Assembly (NCBI RefSeq): GCF_051175385.1
Contig: NZ_CP195106.1
Span: 6,262,001 to 6,326,000, forward strand
DNA length: 64,000 nt
Reading direction: 5' to 3'
From: Tundrisphaera lichenicola
GTDB taxonomy: Bacteria; Planctomycetota; Planctomycetia; Isosphaerales; Isosphaeraceae
Position numbers and translations under genes: made by a program
The notes under the pieces: model-generated
Database searches by the model: none
What the model was told of the DNA's origin: nothing
Seen by the model: the letters and a program-made list of their open reading frames with translations, nothing else
Shown: piece after piece, positions 24,613 through 33,540 of the stretch
Position numbering within the stretch: position 1 is the first letter of the stretch
Layout of the letters: each line of letters starts with the position of its first letter

Positions 24613-24927
24613 ATGATGAAGTCGATGTTCGCACTGATCGTCCTGGCCGGCTTGATGAATGCCGCCCCCAGGGCCGAGGCCCAGCTTTTCCGACAGAGGG
24701 GGACGTCTTCGACCCCGGTCGCGTCCGTGGCCTCATCCCCCGTCGTCCATCGTTACAGCTACTATGCTTCGTCCTACCCGGCTCGCGGTTATGTGGGCTA
24801 CGGGACAGAGGACTTCCCGTTCTACGGTCGCCCGTACGGGCACCCCTATGATCCCTGGACCTGGCCTTATATGACCGGGGCCTATGGTCAGGGGCTCGCC
24901 CGCTATTACGACCCGCCCGTCAAGTGA
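24613..24927 (+). CDS. Small Tyr/Pro-rich exported protein
   Basis: 104-aa protein of unknown function. A signal peptide (MFALIVLAGLMNAAPRAEA) precedes a low-complexity mature part rich in Tyr, Gly and Pro (RYSYYASSYPARGYVGYG; HPYDPWTWPY). The ATG at 24613 with GAGGT seven bases upstream is preferred over the longer open frame. Tyr-rich secreted proteins may be envelope or matrix components, but that is inference. A compositionally similar protein is encoded at 50095-50454. Its 3' end overlaps the convergent DUF2127 gene by 8 bp. Confidence 0.7.
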   Translation: MMKSMFALIVLAGLMNAAPRAEAQLFRQRGTSSTPVASVASSPVVHRYSYYASSYPARGYVGYGTEDFPFYGRPYGHPYDPWTWPYMTGAYGQGLARYYDPPVK

Positions 24928-25417
24928 TCGACCGGGCCGGGGCCAGGCTTGCCCCGGCCTCGCCACTCCGACCTCGCCTGAGTTGAAGGATCAGGTAGCC
25001 CACGATCGCCAGGTTGATCGCCAGGAGCGTCAGGCGGACCAGGGTCGTCCGTTCCCAGACTTCATAAAGCTCGAAGGGGATCAGGGAGCCGGTCGCGACC
25101 ACGGTGAAGTATTCGGCCCAGTGCTTCTGGAGCAGGAGGCCGGTCCCTTCCACCAGGTAGAGGGTCGCGTAGGCGAAGGTCCCCAACCGTATCTCCTCCA
25201 GTTGAGCCCGACTGGCCCCGGAGATCCAATGGATCGCCCCGTGGATCTGCCGGTTCTCCGGGTCGAACCGGAGGGCCGTCACGATCCTCGTGGCCGTCGC
25301 GCCGGGATCGCCCCCGAGCAGGCGAAAGAGCCCGATCCCCAGCGCCGCCAGGAGTAGCCCGGTCAACAGCTTGAACGCGCCGATCACTCGTAATCCCATC
25401 GGATTCTGATTCACCAC
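24920..25417 (-). CDS. DUF2127 family membrane protein
   Basis: 165-aa protein with about four membrane helices. It opens MGLRVIGAFKLLTGLLLAALG, has RLGTFAYATLYLVEGTGLLLQKHWAEYFTVVATGSLIPFELYEV in the middle (quoted in part: EGTGLLLQKHWAEYF) and ends INLAIVGYLILQL, all characteristic of DUF2127. The family has no assigned biochemical role. It is transcribed toward the Tyr-rich gene and away from the PSD1 gene, with 144 bp to the latter. Confidence 0.78.
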   Translation of the reverse strand: MVNQNPMGLRVIGAFKLLTGLLLAALGIGLFRLLGGDPGATATRIVTALRFDPENRQIHGAIHWISGASRAQLEEIRLGTFAYATLYLVEGTGLLLQKHWAEYFTVVATGSLIPFELYEVWERTTLVRLTLLAINLAIVGYLILQLRRGRSGEAGASLAPARSIT

Positions 25418-25487
25418 GCGTCCCTCGACGGATAAATTGGAGACCTGAGACTAAAGCCAGCCTGCCCACCGCGCGATCCAAGAAGTG

Positions 25488-25516
25488 TTTAACGGGCCGT
25501 GGGCTTGTGCTAACAT
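25488..25516 (+). promoter_or_regulatory. Candidate promoter for the PSD1-DUF1501 operon
   Basis: TTTAAC (25488-25493), a 17-nt spacer and TAACAT (25511-25516) preceded by TG, making an extended -10. It is the only AT-leaning patch between the divergent DUF2127 and PSD1 genes, about 45 bp before the PSD1 start. Confidence 0.42.
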
Positions 25517-25561
25517 AAAGGTCGTCTCTTGCACGATCCGGGCCGAAAGGGTCAAGCATCC

Positions 25562-28500
25562 ATGTTCAAGCGACGGAACATACGGCCGGTCGGCGCCTGG
25601 GCGGTCGCGGCGTCCCTGGTCTGGTCGGCGAGCGTGCTCGCGGGGCCGGTCGACTACGACCGCGAGATCCGGCCGATTCTCGCCGAAAATTGCTACGCCT
25701 GCCACGGGCCCGACGGGAACGTCCGGAAGGGAGAGCTCCGGCTCGATCGGAAGGAAGACGCCTTCCGCGATCGTCCCGGAGGCGCGGCGGTGGTCCCGGG
25801 AGACGCGGATTCGAGCGAGTTGATCCTCCGCCTGACCGAGGCCGACCCCGAACTCAAAATGCCCCCGCCCAAGAGCGGCAAGACTCTTACCGAGGCGCAG
25901 GTCGCCACCCTCCGCCGATGGGTCGCCGAGGGGGCGAACTGGCAGGGCCACTGGGCCTTCACTCCCCCCAAGCGGCCAACGCCCCCCGAGGTCGAGGGAC
26001 GATCCTGGGTCCGGAATCCGATCGACGCGTTCCTCCTGGCCGGGATGGAGGCGAAGGGCCTCAAACCCTCCCCCGAGGCCGATCGGACCACCCTGATCCG
26101 CCGGGTCACGCTGGACCTGACCGGCCTCCCGCCCACGATCGCCGAGGTCGACGCCTTCCTGGCCGACACCCGCCCCGATGCTTACGAACGGCTCGTGGAC
26201 CGGCTGCTGGCCTCGCCCCACCATGGCGAGCGGATGGCGCAGAACTGGCTCGACGCGGCCCGCTATGCGGACACCAACGGTTATCACATCGACAACCATC
26301 GCGACATCTGGAAGTATCGCGATTGGGTCATCGACGCGTTCAACCGGAACCTCCCCTTCGACCAGTTCACGATCCAGCAGATGGCCGGCGACCTGCTGCC
26401 CGGGGCGACCGTCGATCAGAAGATCGCCAGTGGCTTCCATCGGAACACGATGGTCAACTTCGAGGGGGGGGCCGACGCCGAGGAGTACCTGACCAAGTAC
26501 ATCGGCGACCGGGTCACCACGACGGCGACGGTCTTCCTGGGCGTGACCCTGGCCTGCGCCGAGTGCCATGATCACAAGTATGACCCGTTCACCCAGAAGG
26601 ATTTCTATCGCTTTTACGCCTTCTTCAACGGGATCGCCGAGAAGGGCCTCGACGGCAACAAGGAATCTCCCGCCCCCCGGATGAAAGTCCCCTCCGCCGA
26701 CCAGACCGCCCGGCTCGCCGAGATCCGATCGTCGATCGCCCGGCTGTCCGAGCAACTCGTCGCCCCGTCGAACGAGGCGGATCTCGCCCAGGTCGCGTGG
26801 GAGAAGGAACGAGGCGAGTCCTCGAAGGGCTGGTCCGTCCTCGGGCCCTTGGCCCTGAACTCGACGGGGGGCACGACCCTGACCGAGCAGCCCGACGGAT
26901 CGGTGCTGGCCTCCGGGACGAACCCCGATAAAGACGTCTACGAGATCTTCGCCCCGGCCGGATTGGCCAGCATCCGGGCCTTCCGCCTGGAGGCGCTGAC
27001 GCACGAGAGCCACGTTCGCAAGGGGACCGGCCGCGCCGACAACGCCAACTTCGTCCTGACCGGATTCGAGGTCGAGTCGGCCACCGCGGAGAAGCCCGAC
27101 GAATGGTCGTCGGTCCCGATGGCCAGGGCCGAGGCCGACTACTTCCAGTCCGACGGGGACTTCCAGGTCGCCAAGGCCATCGACACCGACCCGGCCAGCG
27201 GCTGGGCGGTGGACGGCGACCGGAAGGTCGAAGATCGTAGGGCCATCTTCGAGCCCAAGGCCCCGCTGGTCGCGGGCGAAGGGGGCCGGATCCGGGTCCG
27301 GCTCCGGTTCGAGAGCCCGTTCCCTCGCCACGCCATCGGCCGGTTCCGGCTGGCCGTCACCGACCAGGCCGCCGTCATCCTGCCGGGGCCGGTCGCCTCC
27401 GCACTCGCGGTCAGTCCCCCGGATCGGTCCGAGAAGCAGGCCGACGAGCTGCGGACCTATTTCCGCACCCAGGTCTGGGACGAGGGCCGTCGGATCTCCG
27501 GGGAGATCGCCGCCCTGAGGAAGTCCGAGACGGAGGTGGATGGGTCGATCCCGGTCACGATGGTCATGGCCGAGATGCCCAAGCCTCGCGAGACCCGCGT
27601 CCTGATGCGGGGCGACTTCCGGAGCAAGGGGGAGAAGGTCGAGGCGGGCGTTCCCGAGAGCCTCCCGCCGCTCCCCGCCGGCCAGCCGGCCGACCGACTT
27701 GGGCTGGCCCGGTGGCTGGTCGACCCGGGCAATCCCCTGGTCGCCCGGGTCACGGTCAACCGGTTCTGGCAGCAGTATTTCGGCACGGGGATCGTCAAGA
27801 CGGTCAACGACTTCGGGACCCAGGGGGAATGGCCCAGCCATCCCGAGTTGCTCGACTGGTTGGCAACCGAGTTCATCCAAAGCGGCTGGGACGTCAAGGC
27901 CCTCCATCGCCTGATCGTCACCTCGGCCGCCTACCGGCAGGACTCGAAGGTGGAGGCGTCCCTGGTCGACCTCGACCCCGAAAACCGCCTGATTGCCCGA
28001 GGGCCCAGGCTCCGGCTCGACGCCGAGTCGATCCGGGACAACGCCCTGGCGATCTCGGGCCTCCTCGACGAGCGGATCGGCGGGCCGAGCGTCTATCCGT
28101 ACCAGCCTCCGGGGCTCTGGGAAGAGCTGGCCTTCGGTCGCGAGTTCTCCAGTCAGGCTTACACCCAGAGCCAGGGAGACGACCTCTACCGCCGGGGGAT
28201 TTACACCTACTGGAAGCGGTCGTTGCCCTATCCCTCGCTGTTCACCTTCGACGCCCCCAACCGCGAGGTCTGCACCGTGGAGCGTCCCAGGACCAACACG
28301 CCGTTGCAGGCCCTGGTCCTGATGAACGACCCGGTCTATGTCGAGTCCGCGCGAGTCCTGGGGCAGAGGGTTTTGAAGGAAGTCGCCTCGGATGCCGAGG
28401 CCCGGATGGTCCACGCCTTCCGCCTCTGCCTGGCCCGATCGCCGACCGACCGCGAACGCTCGGTCCTGCTCGAACTCTACCGCCAGCAGCTCGCCCACTT

Positions 28501-28645
28501 CCGGGCCAACCCCCAGGCGGCCGAGTCGCTCCTGAAGGTCGGCGAGTCGCCCCGAGACCCGGGCCTCGACCCCGCCGAGCTGGCCGCCTGGACCGCCATC
28601 GGCAACGTGCTCCTGAACCTGGACGAGACCATCACGAAGGGGTGA
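25562..28645 (+). CDS. Secreted cytochrome-like PSD1 protein (DUF1549/DUF1553)
   Basis: 1027-aa exported protein of the planctomycete-hallmark PSCyt1-PSCyt2-PSD1 architecture. Signal peptide about 10-28; cytochrome-c-type heme motif CYACH (Cys44, Cys47, His48); DUF1549 (PSCyt2) about 145-350 (FLLAGMEAKGLKPSPEAD, LTGLPPTIAEVDAFL, YADTNGYHIDNHRDIWKYRDWV); a beta-rich central part; DUF1553 (PSD1) about 700-970 (NRFWQQYFGTGIV, WDVKALHRLIVTSAAYRQ, RTNTPLQALVLMNDP). The molecular role is not established; a redox or polysaccharide-related envelope function is often suggested. ATG 25562 is chosen for the signal peptide. The DUF1501 gene follows after 4 bp. Confidence 0.95.
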   Translation: MFKRRNIRPVGAWAVAASLVWSASVLAGPVDYDREIRPILAENCYACHGPDGNVRKGELRLDRKEDAFRDRPGGAAVVPGDADSSELILRLTEADPELKMPPPKSGKTLTEAQVATLRRWVAEGANWQGHWAFTPPKRPTPPEVEGRSWVRNPIDAFLLAGMEAKGLKPSPEADRTTLIRRVTLDLTGLPPTIAEVDAFLADTRPDAYERLVDRLLASPHHGERMAQNWLDAARYADTNGYHIDNHRDIWKYRDWVIDAFNRNLPFDQFTIQQMAGDLLPGATVDQKIASGFHRNTMVNFEGGADAEEYLTKYIGDRVTTTATVFLGVTLACAECHDHKYDPFTQKDFYRFYAFFNGIAEKGLDGNKESPAPRMKVPSADQTARLAEIRSSIARLSEQLVAPSNEADLAQVAWEKERGESSKGWSVLGPLALNSTGGTTLTEQPDGSVLASGTNPDKDVYEIFAPAGLASIRAFRLEALTHESHVRKGTGRADNANFVLTGFEVESATAEKPDEWSSVPMARAEADYFQSDGDFQVAKAIDTDPASGWAVDGDRKVEDRRAIFEPKAPLVAGEGGRIRVRLRFESPFPRHAIGRFRLAVTDQAAVILPGPVASALAVSPPDRSEKQADELRTYFRTQVWDEGRRISGEIAALRKSETEVDGSIPVTMVMAEMPKPRETRVLMRGDFRSKGEKVEAGVPESLPPLPAGQPADRLGLARWLVDPGNPLVARVTVNRFWQQYFGTGIVKTVNDFGTQGEWPSHPELLDWLATEFIQSGWDVKALHRLIVTSAAYRQDSKVEASLVDLDPENRLIARGPRLRLDAESIRDNALAISGLLDERIGGPSVYPYQPPGLWEELAFGREFSSQAYTQSQGDDLYRRGIYTYWKRSLPYPSLFTFDAPNREVCTVERPRTNTPLQALVLMNDPVYVESARVLGQRVLKEVASDAEARMVHAFRLCLARSPTDRERSVLLELYRQQLAHFRANPQAAESLLKVGESPRDPGLDPAELAAWTAIGNVLLNLDETITKG

Positions 28646-28649
28646 CCCC

Positions 28650-30095
28650 GTGCTCGACTTCGACGAGATCGCCCGTGGTTCGACCCGTCGGCAGTTCCTC
28701 GGCCGGTCCACCTCCGGGATCGGGGTGATGGCCCTGGCCTCGCTCCTGAACCGCGACCTCTTCGCCGGGACGACCGATGGTCGGCAGTCTCTGGGAGCCT
28801 TACCCGAACTTCACTTCGCGCCCAAGGCCAAGCGGGTCATCTACCTGTTCATGTCGGGCGGCCCGTCGCAGATCGACCTGTTCGACCCCAAGCCGGTCCT
28901 CAAGCAGCGGACCAACGAGGAGCTACCCGACTCGGTCCGGAACGGCCAGCGGATCACCGGGATGACCAGCGGGCAGTCGCAACTGCTGATGGTCGGGGCG
29001 TCCCACCCGTTCAAGACCTACGGCCAGAACAACGTCGAGCTGTCCGAACTGATCCCGCACCTGGGCGAGATCGTCGACGACGTGGCGATCATCCGGTCGA
29101 TGCACACCGACCCGATCAACCACGACCCGGCCGTCACCTTCCTCCTGACCGGCAACCAGCAGCCGGGTCGGCCGACCCTGGGCTCGTGGGTCTCCTACGG
29201 CCTGGGGAGCGAGAACCAGAATCTCCCCGAGTACGTCATCCTCCTTTCCGGAGGCGGCGGGCAGCCGTTGCTCTCGCGCTACTGGGGGAACGGCTTCCTG
29301 CCCAGCAAGTATCAGGGCGTCTCGCTCCGGTCGACCGGCGACCCGGTCCTCTACGTCTCGAACCCCGAGGGGATCGACCCGACCGTCCGTCGGCAACTCC
29401 TCGACGGCGTCCAGGAGTTGAACAAGATCCGGCTCGATACCGTGGGCGACCCCGAGATCGCCGCCCGGATCAACTCCTACGAGATGGCCTACCGGATGCA
29501 GACCAGCGTCCCCGAGCTGATGGATATCGCCAAGGAGCCGAAGGAGGTCGTCGAGATGTACGGCGCGACCCCCGGCCAGGCGTCGTTCGCCAACAACTGC
29601 CTGCTGGCCCGGAGGCTCGTCGAGCGTGACGTCCGGTTCGTCCAGCTTTACCATCGCGACTGGGACCACCACAGCAACCTGCCCGTCGAGCTGAAACGTC
29701 AGTGCGACGCCACCGACAAGCCCGCCGCCGCGCTGGTGAAGGACCTGAAGCGGCTCGGACTCCTCGACGAAACGCTGGTCATCTGGGGAGGCGAGTTCGG
29801 CCGGACCACCTACAGCCAGGGCAAGATCACCGCGGACAGTTTCGGCCGCGACCATCACCCCCGGTGCTTCACGATGTGGATGGCCGGGGGCGGGATCAAG
29901 GGAGGCCAGGTCATCGGCAAGACCGACGACTTCGCCTACAACATCGTCGAGGAACCGGTCCACGCCCACGACCTCCAGGCCACCGTCCTCCGGTGTCTGG
30001 GCGTCGACCACACCAGGCTGACCTTCCGCTCGCAAGGTCGAGACTTCCGGCTCACCGACGTCAGCGGCAAGGTGGTCGAGAAGTTGCTGGCGTGA
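28650..30095 (+). CDS. DUF1501 protein with Tat signal
   Basis: 481-aa protein of the DUF1501 (sulfatase/phosphatase-fold-like) family, the standard genomic partner of PSD1 proteins. A twin-arginine motif TRRQFLGRS (residues 12-20) and the hydrophobic GVMALASLL point to Tat export of a folded, possibly metal-bearing protein. Conserved stretches: RVIYLFMSGGPSQIDLFDPKP, SMHTDPINHDPAV, LWGGEFGRTTYSQG (here VIWGGEFGRTTYSQG) and DHHPRCFTMWMAGGGIKGG. The start is GTG 28650, with GAAGGGG upstream inside the PSD1 stop region. Function unproven; likely works with the preceding product. Confidence 0.95.
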   Translation: MLDFDEIARGSTRRQFLGRSTSGIGVMALASLLNRDLFAGTTDGRQSLGALPELHFAPKAKRVIYLFMSGGPSQIDLFDPKPVLKQRTNEELPDSVRNGQRITGMTSGQSQLLMVGASHPFKTYGQNNVELSELIPHLGEIVDDVAIIRSMHTDPINHDPAVTFLLTGNQQPGRPTLGSWVSYGLGSENQNLPEYVILLSGGGGQPLLSRYWGNGFLPSKYQGVSLRSTGDPVLYVSNPEGIDPTVRRQLLDGVQELNKIRLDTVGDPEIAARINSYEMAYRMQTSVPELMDIAKEPKEVVEMYGATPGQASFANNCLLARRLVERDVRFVQLYHRDWDHHSNLPVELKRQCDATDKPAAALVKDLKRLGLLDETLVIWGGEFGRTTYSQGKITADSFGRDHHPRCFTMWMAGGGIKGGQVIGKTDDFAYNIVEEPVHAHDLQATVLRCLGVDHTRLTFRSQGRDFRLTDVSGKVVEKLLA

Positions 30096-30149
30096 TCCGA
30101 ACCATCCGAGCGAGTCGTTGGGAACCCGATGGTCGTACCGGATCGGACC

Positions 30150-30881
30150 ATGCCATTTCCCCGCATCCGGTTCACGATGCGAGGACTCATGATCGCCGTG
30201 GGGATCGTGGCATTCTGCCTTTTCCTGTATCGAACGCTCAGCCCTGCGTTGATCCCGATCGGAGTGGTAGGGATCTTCATCGCGGGTTTCTGGCACCACT
30301 GCGGCCGGTTTCATCCTAAATGTGCGATCTGGGGATTCTGGTCATCGGCCGTCGCGACCAATCTCTTCGTTGCTGCCACGGATATCTATGCCTTGTGTCT
30401 GGGCGGGTATCTCCTGATGTTCCTGGCAGCGTACTGCGGGATCACGTTCACCCTGGGATTGGGTTCGGCCTGGGCGGTTGGGCTCGTTGCCAAATATCCG
30501 AAATCGCGCCGACCCGCATTCCTGGGCCTGGGGGTGGTCCTGGCCCTGTCGATCGCGCCTACCACGATGGTCATGGACTCGTGGCCCCTGAAGCTGGCCT
30601 GCCTTGTCTCCCGACCGTCAATGAATCGGCTGGCCGACCGGGTATCCCGGGGAGAGGCGATCGCCTGGCCGGTCGATGCGGGACTCTTCACGTTCGTCGG
30701 CTCGGATATCAATCGTGAGACGGGAAGTGTCGGGCTGATCACTTACCCGGACCCGGCCGGTCGATCGGGTTTCGTCCGCCATCTCCCGGAGACCCCGGCC
30801 GACAAACGATTGGGGCCTTTCTGGAACCTCAACTTCAATGTAAGTATGGGCGGGGGTTGGTGGTATCAGGATGAGGATTGA
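30150..30881 (+). CDS. Membrane protein of unknown function
   Basis: 243-aa protein, not assigned to a characterised family. It begins with the MxxxRFTMRGLMIAVGIVA pattern that introduces many planctomycete membrane proteins of unknown role. Four or five membrane helices (about 12-27, 34-47, 63-80, 84-112, 128-146) precede a soluble C-terminal part ending in NFNVSMGGGWWYQ. The in-frame ATG at 30129 (seven codons earlier) is possible; neither start has a strong ribosome site. Follows DUF1501 by about 54 bp but looks unrelated. Confidence 0.6.
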   Translation: MPFPRIRFTMRGLMIAVGIVAFCLFLYRTLSPALIPIGVVGIFIAGFWHHCGRFHPKCAIWGFWSSAVATNLFVAATDIYALCLGGYLLMFLAAYCGITFTLGLGSAWAVGLVAKYPKSRRPAFLGLGVVLALSIAPTTMVMDSWPLKLACLVSRPSMNRLADRVSRGEAIAWPVDAGLFTFVGSDINRETGSVGLITYPDPAGRSGFVRHLPETPADKRLGPFWNLNFNVSMGGGWWYQDED

Positions 30882-30904
30882 GAGGTTTTCGGAGGTCGCT
30901 GGCC

Positions 30905-31795
30905 TCAGATTCCCAGTGCCTGGCAGTAGTCGCGGGCTTCCTCGAACGCCTCGCGGAGCCGGACGAACTCGACGTGCGTGCCCCCGGCGTCGGGGTGGGC
31001 GGACTTGGATCGGGCGCGATAAGCGTCGCGGACCCGTTCGGTGCTGAACGGCGGGGCGATCCCGAGGACGGTCGCCCACGGGGGGATTCCAGCCCGGGAT
31101 GAGCCCTCGACGGTCCCTTCGAAGAAGTCGGAGTAGAGGAACCGAACTTCGTCGCGGAACCCCCGAGTGGCCGGGAAGGCGTCGGGATGGACGAGCCAGC
31201 GGGCGACCCGCCAGTCGTCGTCGCCGTCGTCGTCGAGGATGGCTCGGGTCAGATCCGACCGACGAAAGGTCTGGTCGATCCTCCGGGAGACCAGCCGGGT
31301 GATCGCCTCGGTCGGGCTCGGGTGCCCGGCTCGGGGGTTCCAGAAGACCAACCGGGCCGACTCGGCCAGTCGACGGGCGGCGGCATCGAGACCCGGGCCG
31401 GGCTCGGACTGCGCGGCCTGGTCACGCCAGAAGCCGACGATCGTCACCTCGAAGAGGGTCAGCAAGGCTTCGGGGTCGGGCGGGATCTCATCGAAGGGGC
31501 GAGCCGGCGGATCGAGGCCCAGCCGCTTCCGGACGTTCGAGGTGATCCGGCGGACCTCCTCGGCGTCGGGTTGCTCGGCCCGGGGGATCTCGTTGGGCGG
31601 TCGCGACCCTCGGCCCATGGCCTCGGAGGCGACGTTGAAGGCGAACGCCGCCAGGCCGGCCGACTCGTAGAGGCCGAGGTGGACCTCGATCCCTTTCCGG
31701 CGGATTTTCGCCAGGAATCGTCGACCCGATCGGGCCCTCGGCAGCATCGACACGCCTTTGGGCAGGCGAGGGCTGGTGGCCTGATCCTGGCTCAT
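30905..31795 (-). CDS. AP2-like and J-domain protein
   Basis: 296-aa protein. The C-terminus (about 241-296) is a J domain, WATVLGIAPPFSTERVRDAYR with the HPD tripeptide at 267-269, which stimulates DnaK ATPase. The N-terminus (about 26-72: RRFLAKIRRKGIEVHLGLYE, then AFAFNVASEAMG) resembles an AP2/ERF DNA-binding fold, the pattern RxxAxIxxxGxxxHLGxY followed by an AAxAYD-like helix. The middle is acidic with an unusual DDDGDDDW stretch. ATG 31795 is chosen because homology begins after it; the frame extends 27 codons upstream. The J domain is firm; AP2 is a pattern-level call. No DnaK gene is nearby. Confidence 0.75.
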   Translation of the reverse strand: MSQDQATSPRLPKGVSMLPRARSGRRFLAKIRRKGIEVHLGLYESAGLAAFAFNVASEAMGRGSRPPNEIPRAEQPDAEEVRRITSNVRKRLGLDPPARPFDEIPPDPEALLTLFEVTIVGFWRDQAAQSEPGPGLDAAARRLAESARLVFWNPRAGHPSPTEAITRLVSRRIDQTFRRSDLTRAILDDDGDDDWRVARWLVHPDAFPATRGFRDEVRFLYSDFFEGTVEGSSRAGIPPWATVLGIAPPFSTERVRDAYRARSKSAHPDAGGTHVEFVRLREAFEEARDYCQALGI

Positions 31796-31956
31796 GGCGG
31801 GGGAGAGCTTTCCTGGATGGCGAGGATTTCGGACTCGGGCCAGTCCAATGTACGGGCTGGGACCCTCGATCGCCAAGGCCAGCCAACGACGACGCCCCGG
31901 GAGGTCGAGACCGCCCGGGGCGTCGATGGATCAGGGTCGGACCGGAGATTCCGGGA

Positions 31957-33540
31957 TTAGAGCCCCGAGAGGTCGAGGGCCTGGACCTTGATGCCGTCCT
32001 TCAGGCCGAACGCCTCGACCGCTTCGGCCGAGGCCGGGACCGACAGCGACCGGCGCGGCGAGAGGGCGATCCCGAGGAGCATCTTGGGGGCCTCGTTCGG
32101 CTTGACGACCGACCCGCTCACGGCCACGCCGTTGAGGATCAGGGGGGAGAAGTTCTCGACCCGGATCGCGAAGGTATCCTTGCCCTTGACCTTCTGACCC
32201 TTGACCAGCTTGACGTTCACCAGCCGCTTGAGGATCTCCTCGGCCAGGGCGTCGCCGAACGCCTGGGCGTTCACGTTACCGGCCTTGTCCAGCTCGACCG
32301 GCAGGGTGAACTTGCCGAGGCCCTTCCAGACTCCCCGATTGTCGTTGGAGGCGACCTGGACCGAAACCTCGGGCTTCTCGGCGGTCCCGATCACCTGGAC
32401 CTTGCAGGCCACCGACGGGGAGGTCGGCTTGGCGGGGACGACCGACTCAACCGTCAGGCCCAGCATGTTCTTGTCGCGGAGGACTCCGCGGAGCATCTCG
32501 GCCGTCTTGGAGGTCGCTTCACCCTTGGAGGAGATCTCGATCAGGAGCCGGCCGGTCTCGCCGGCGGGCAGGGCGTCGATCTTCGAGGCGAGTTCGCGAG
32601 CCAGGATCAACTCCTGGGGATTGGCCCAGCCCTGCGAGATCCGGGCGATGTCGTCCCAGTTCATCCCGCCGACCGACCAGAGGACCAACTGCGAGACGTT
32701 CTCGGGGGCCTTGTCCCTGGCCAGCCGACGGAGGGCCGCCTGGACTTGTGGGGAAGCCTGAAGTTCCGAGACGTCGCCCAGTTGGAGTTGCTCGCCCTTG
32801 GTCGGCAAGGCCACCGAGGCGTCCTCATGGGGGGCATTCAGGCTCACGACGCGGGTCGCGAGGCTCCGGGTCTTGCCCGGTTCCACGATCGCGTTGGGAA
32901 GGTCGGTCGGGGGGACCGATCGGAACCCGCCGCCCATGCCGCCCATGCCGCCGCCCATGCCGCCGCCCATACCTCCGCCCATGCCGCCACCCATGCCCCC
33001 CATGCCGCCGCCCATCATGCCGGACATGAGCGAGGAGGGATCCCAGCTCTCGGTGGGCTCGACCAGCCGCATGATCAGACGGCCGAGGGTCATCAGGCCC
33101 ATGGTCGCCGGCATCACGAGCATGCCGCCACCACCGCCGCCGCCCATGCCACCGCCCATGCCGCCCCCCATACCGCCGCCCATGCCACCGCCCATGCCGC
33201 CGCCGCCCATGCCACCGCCCATCCCGCCGCCGCCCATGCCGCCGCCCATGCCTCCCATGCCACCCATCTGGCCACTAGCACCGGAGGCGACCAGTCCGGG
33301 CGGGAGGACCACCTTGAGACGCTTGTTGGTCTGGTTGGTGACCTTGATCATCATCCGACCGTCGCCGGTCCCTTCGGCCTCGATGGCGACGGCGCCGGAC
33401 CTGGCGGCTTCCAGGAGATTGATTCCGGGCTCGTCGACCGCCTTGAGCGGTTCATCGGCGCGGGTCGGGGTCGGCACGAAGCCGAGGAGCCCGCAAGCGA
33501 GGCAAGCGGTCAGAGGGCGGAATCGAATCAGCAGGGACAT
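31957..33540 (-). CDS. Secreted protein with Gly-Met repeat tracts
   Basis: 527-aa exported protein, function unknown. After the signal peptide (cleavage near TRADE, residue 29) comes an Ig-like stretch (MMIKVTNQTNKRLKVVLPPGL) and two low-complexity tracts made of GMGG/GMGGG repeats (about 92-139 and 174-205), separated by LVMPATMGLMTLGRLIMRLVEPTESWDP. The rest (about 210-527) is a mixed fold without recognised motif, ending in beta-rich sequence (FAIRVENFSPLILNGVAVSGSV). Gly-Met tracts could bind metal ions (Met thioethers, e.g. copper) or be flexible matrix; both are inference. The antisense strand reads as PPM repeats and is not a gene. Confidence 0.72.
   Translation of the reverse strand: MSLLIRFRPLTACLACGLLGFVPTPTRADEPLKAVDEPGINLLEAARSGAVAIEAEGTGDGRMMIKVTNQTNKRLKVVLPPGLVASGASGQMGGMGGMGGGMGGGGMGGGMGGGGMGGGMGGGMGGGMGGGMGGGGGGGMLVMPATMGLMTLGRLIMRLVEPTESWDPSSLMSGMMGGGMGGMGGGMGGGMGGGMGGGMGGMGGGFRSVPPTDLPNAIVEPGKTRSLATRVVSLNAPHEDASVALPTKGEQLQLGDVSELQASPQVQAALRRLARDKAPENVSQLVLWSVGGMNWDDIARISQGWANPQELILARELASKIDALPAGETGRLLIEISSKGEATSKTAEMLRGVLRDKNMLGLTVESVVPAKPTSPSVACKVQVIGTAEKPEVSVQVASNDNRGVWKGLGKFTLPVELDKAGNVNAQAFGDALAEEILKRLVNVKLVKGQKVKGKDTFAIRVENFSPLILNGVAVSGSVVKPNEAPKMLLGIALSPRRSLSVPASAEAVEAFGLKDGIKVQALDLSGL
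32925..33270. repeat. Low-complexity in-gene repeat coding Gly-Met tracts
   Basis: Two blocks (about 32925-33020 and 33120-33270) of short in-frame units such as GCCGCCCATGCC on the plus strand, encoding GGGM on the minus strand. Units of 9, 12 and 15 bases alternate, so slippage in steps of three would change length without frameshift. Confidence 0.85.

Noticed and set aside
25451..28711. 1086-codon minus-strand open frame
   Set aside because: Antisense to the PSD1 protein gene; long stop-free shadows are expected in GC-rich codons, and the product has no domain, only Gly/Asp/Arg/Leu-rich sequence.
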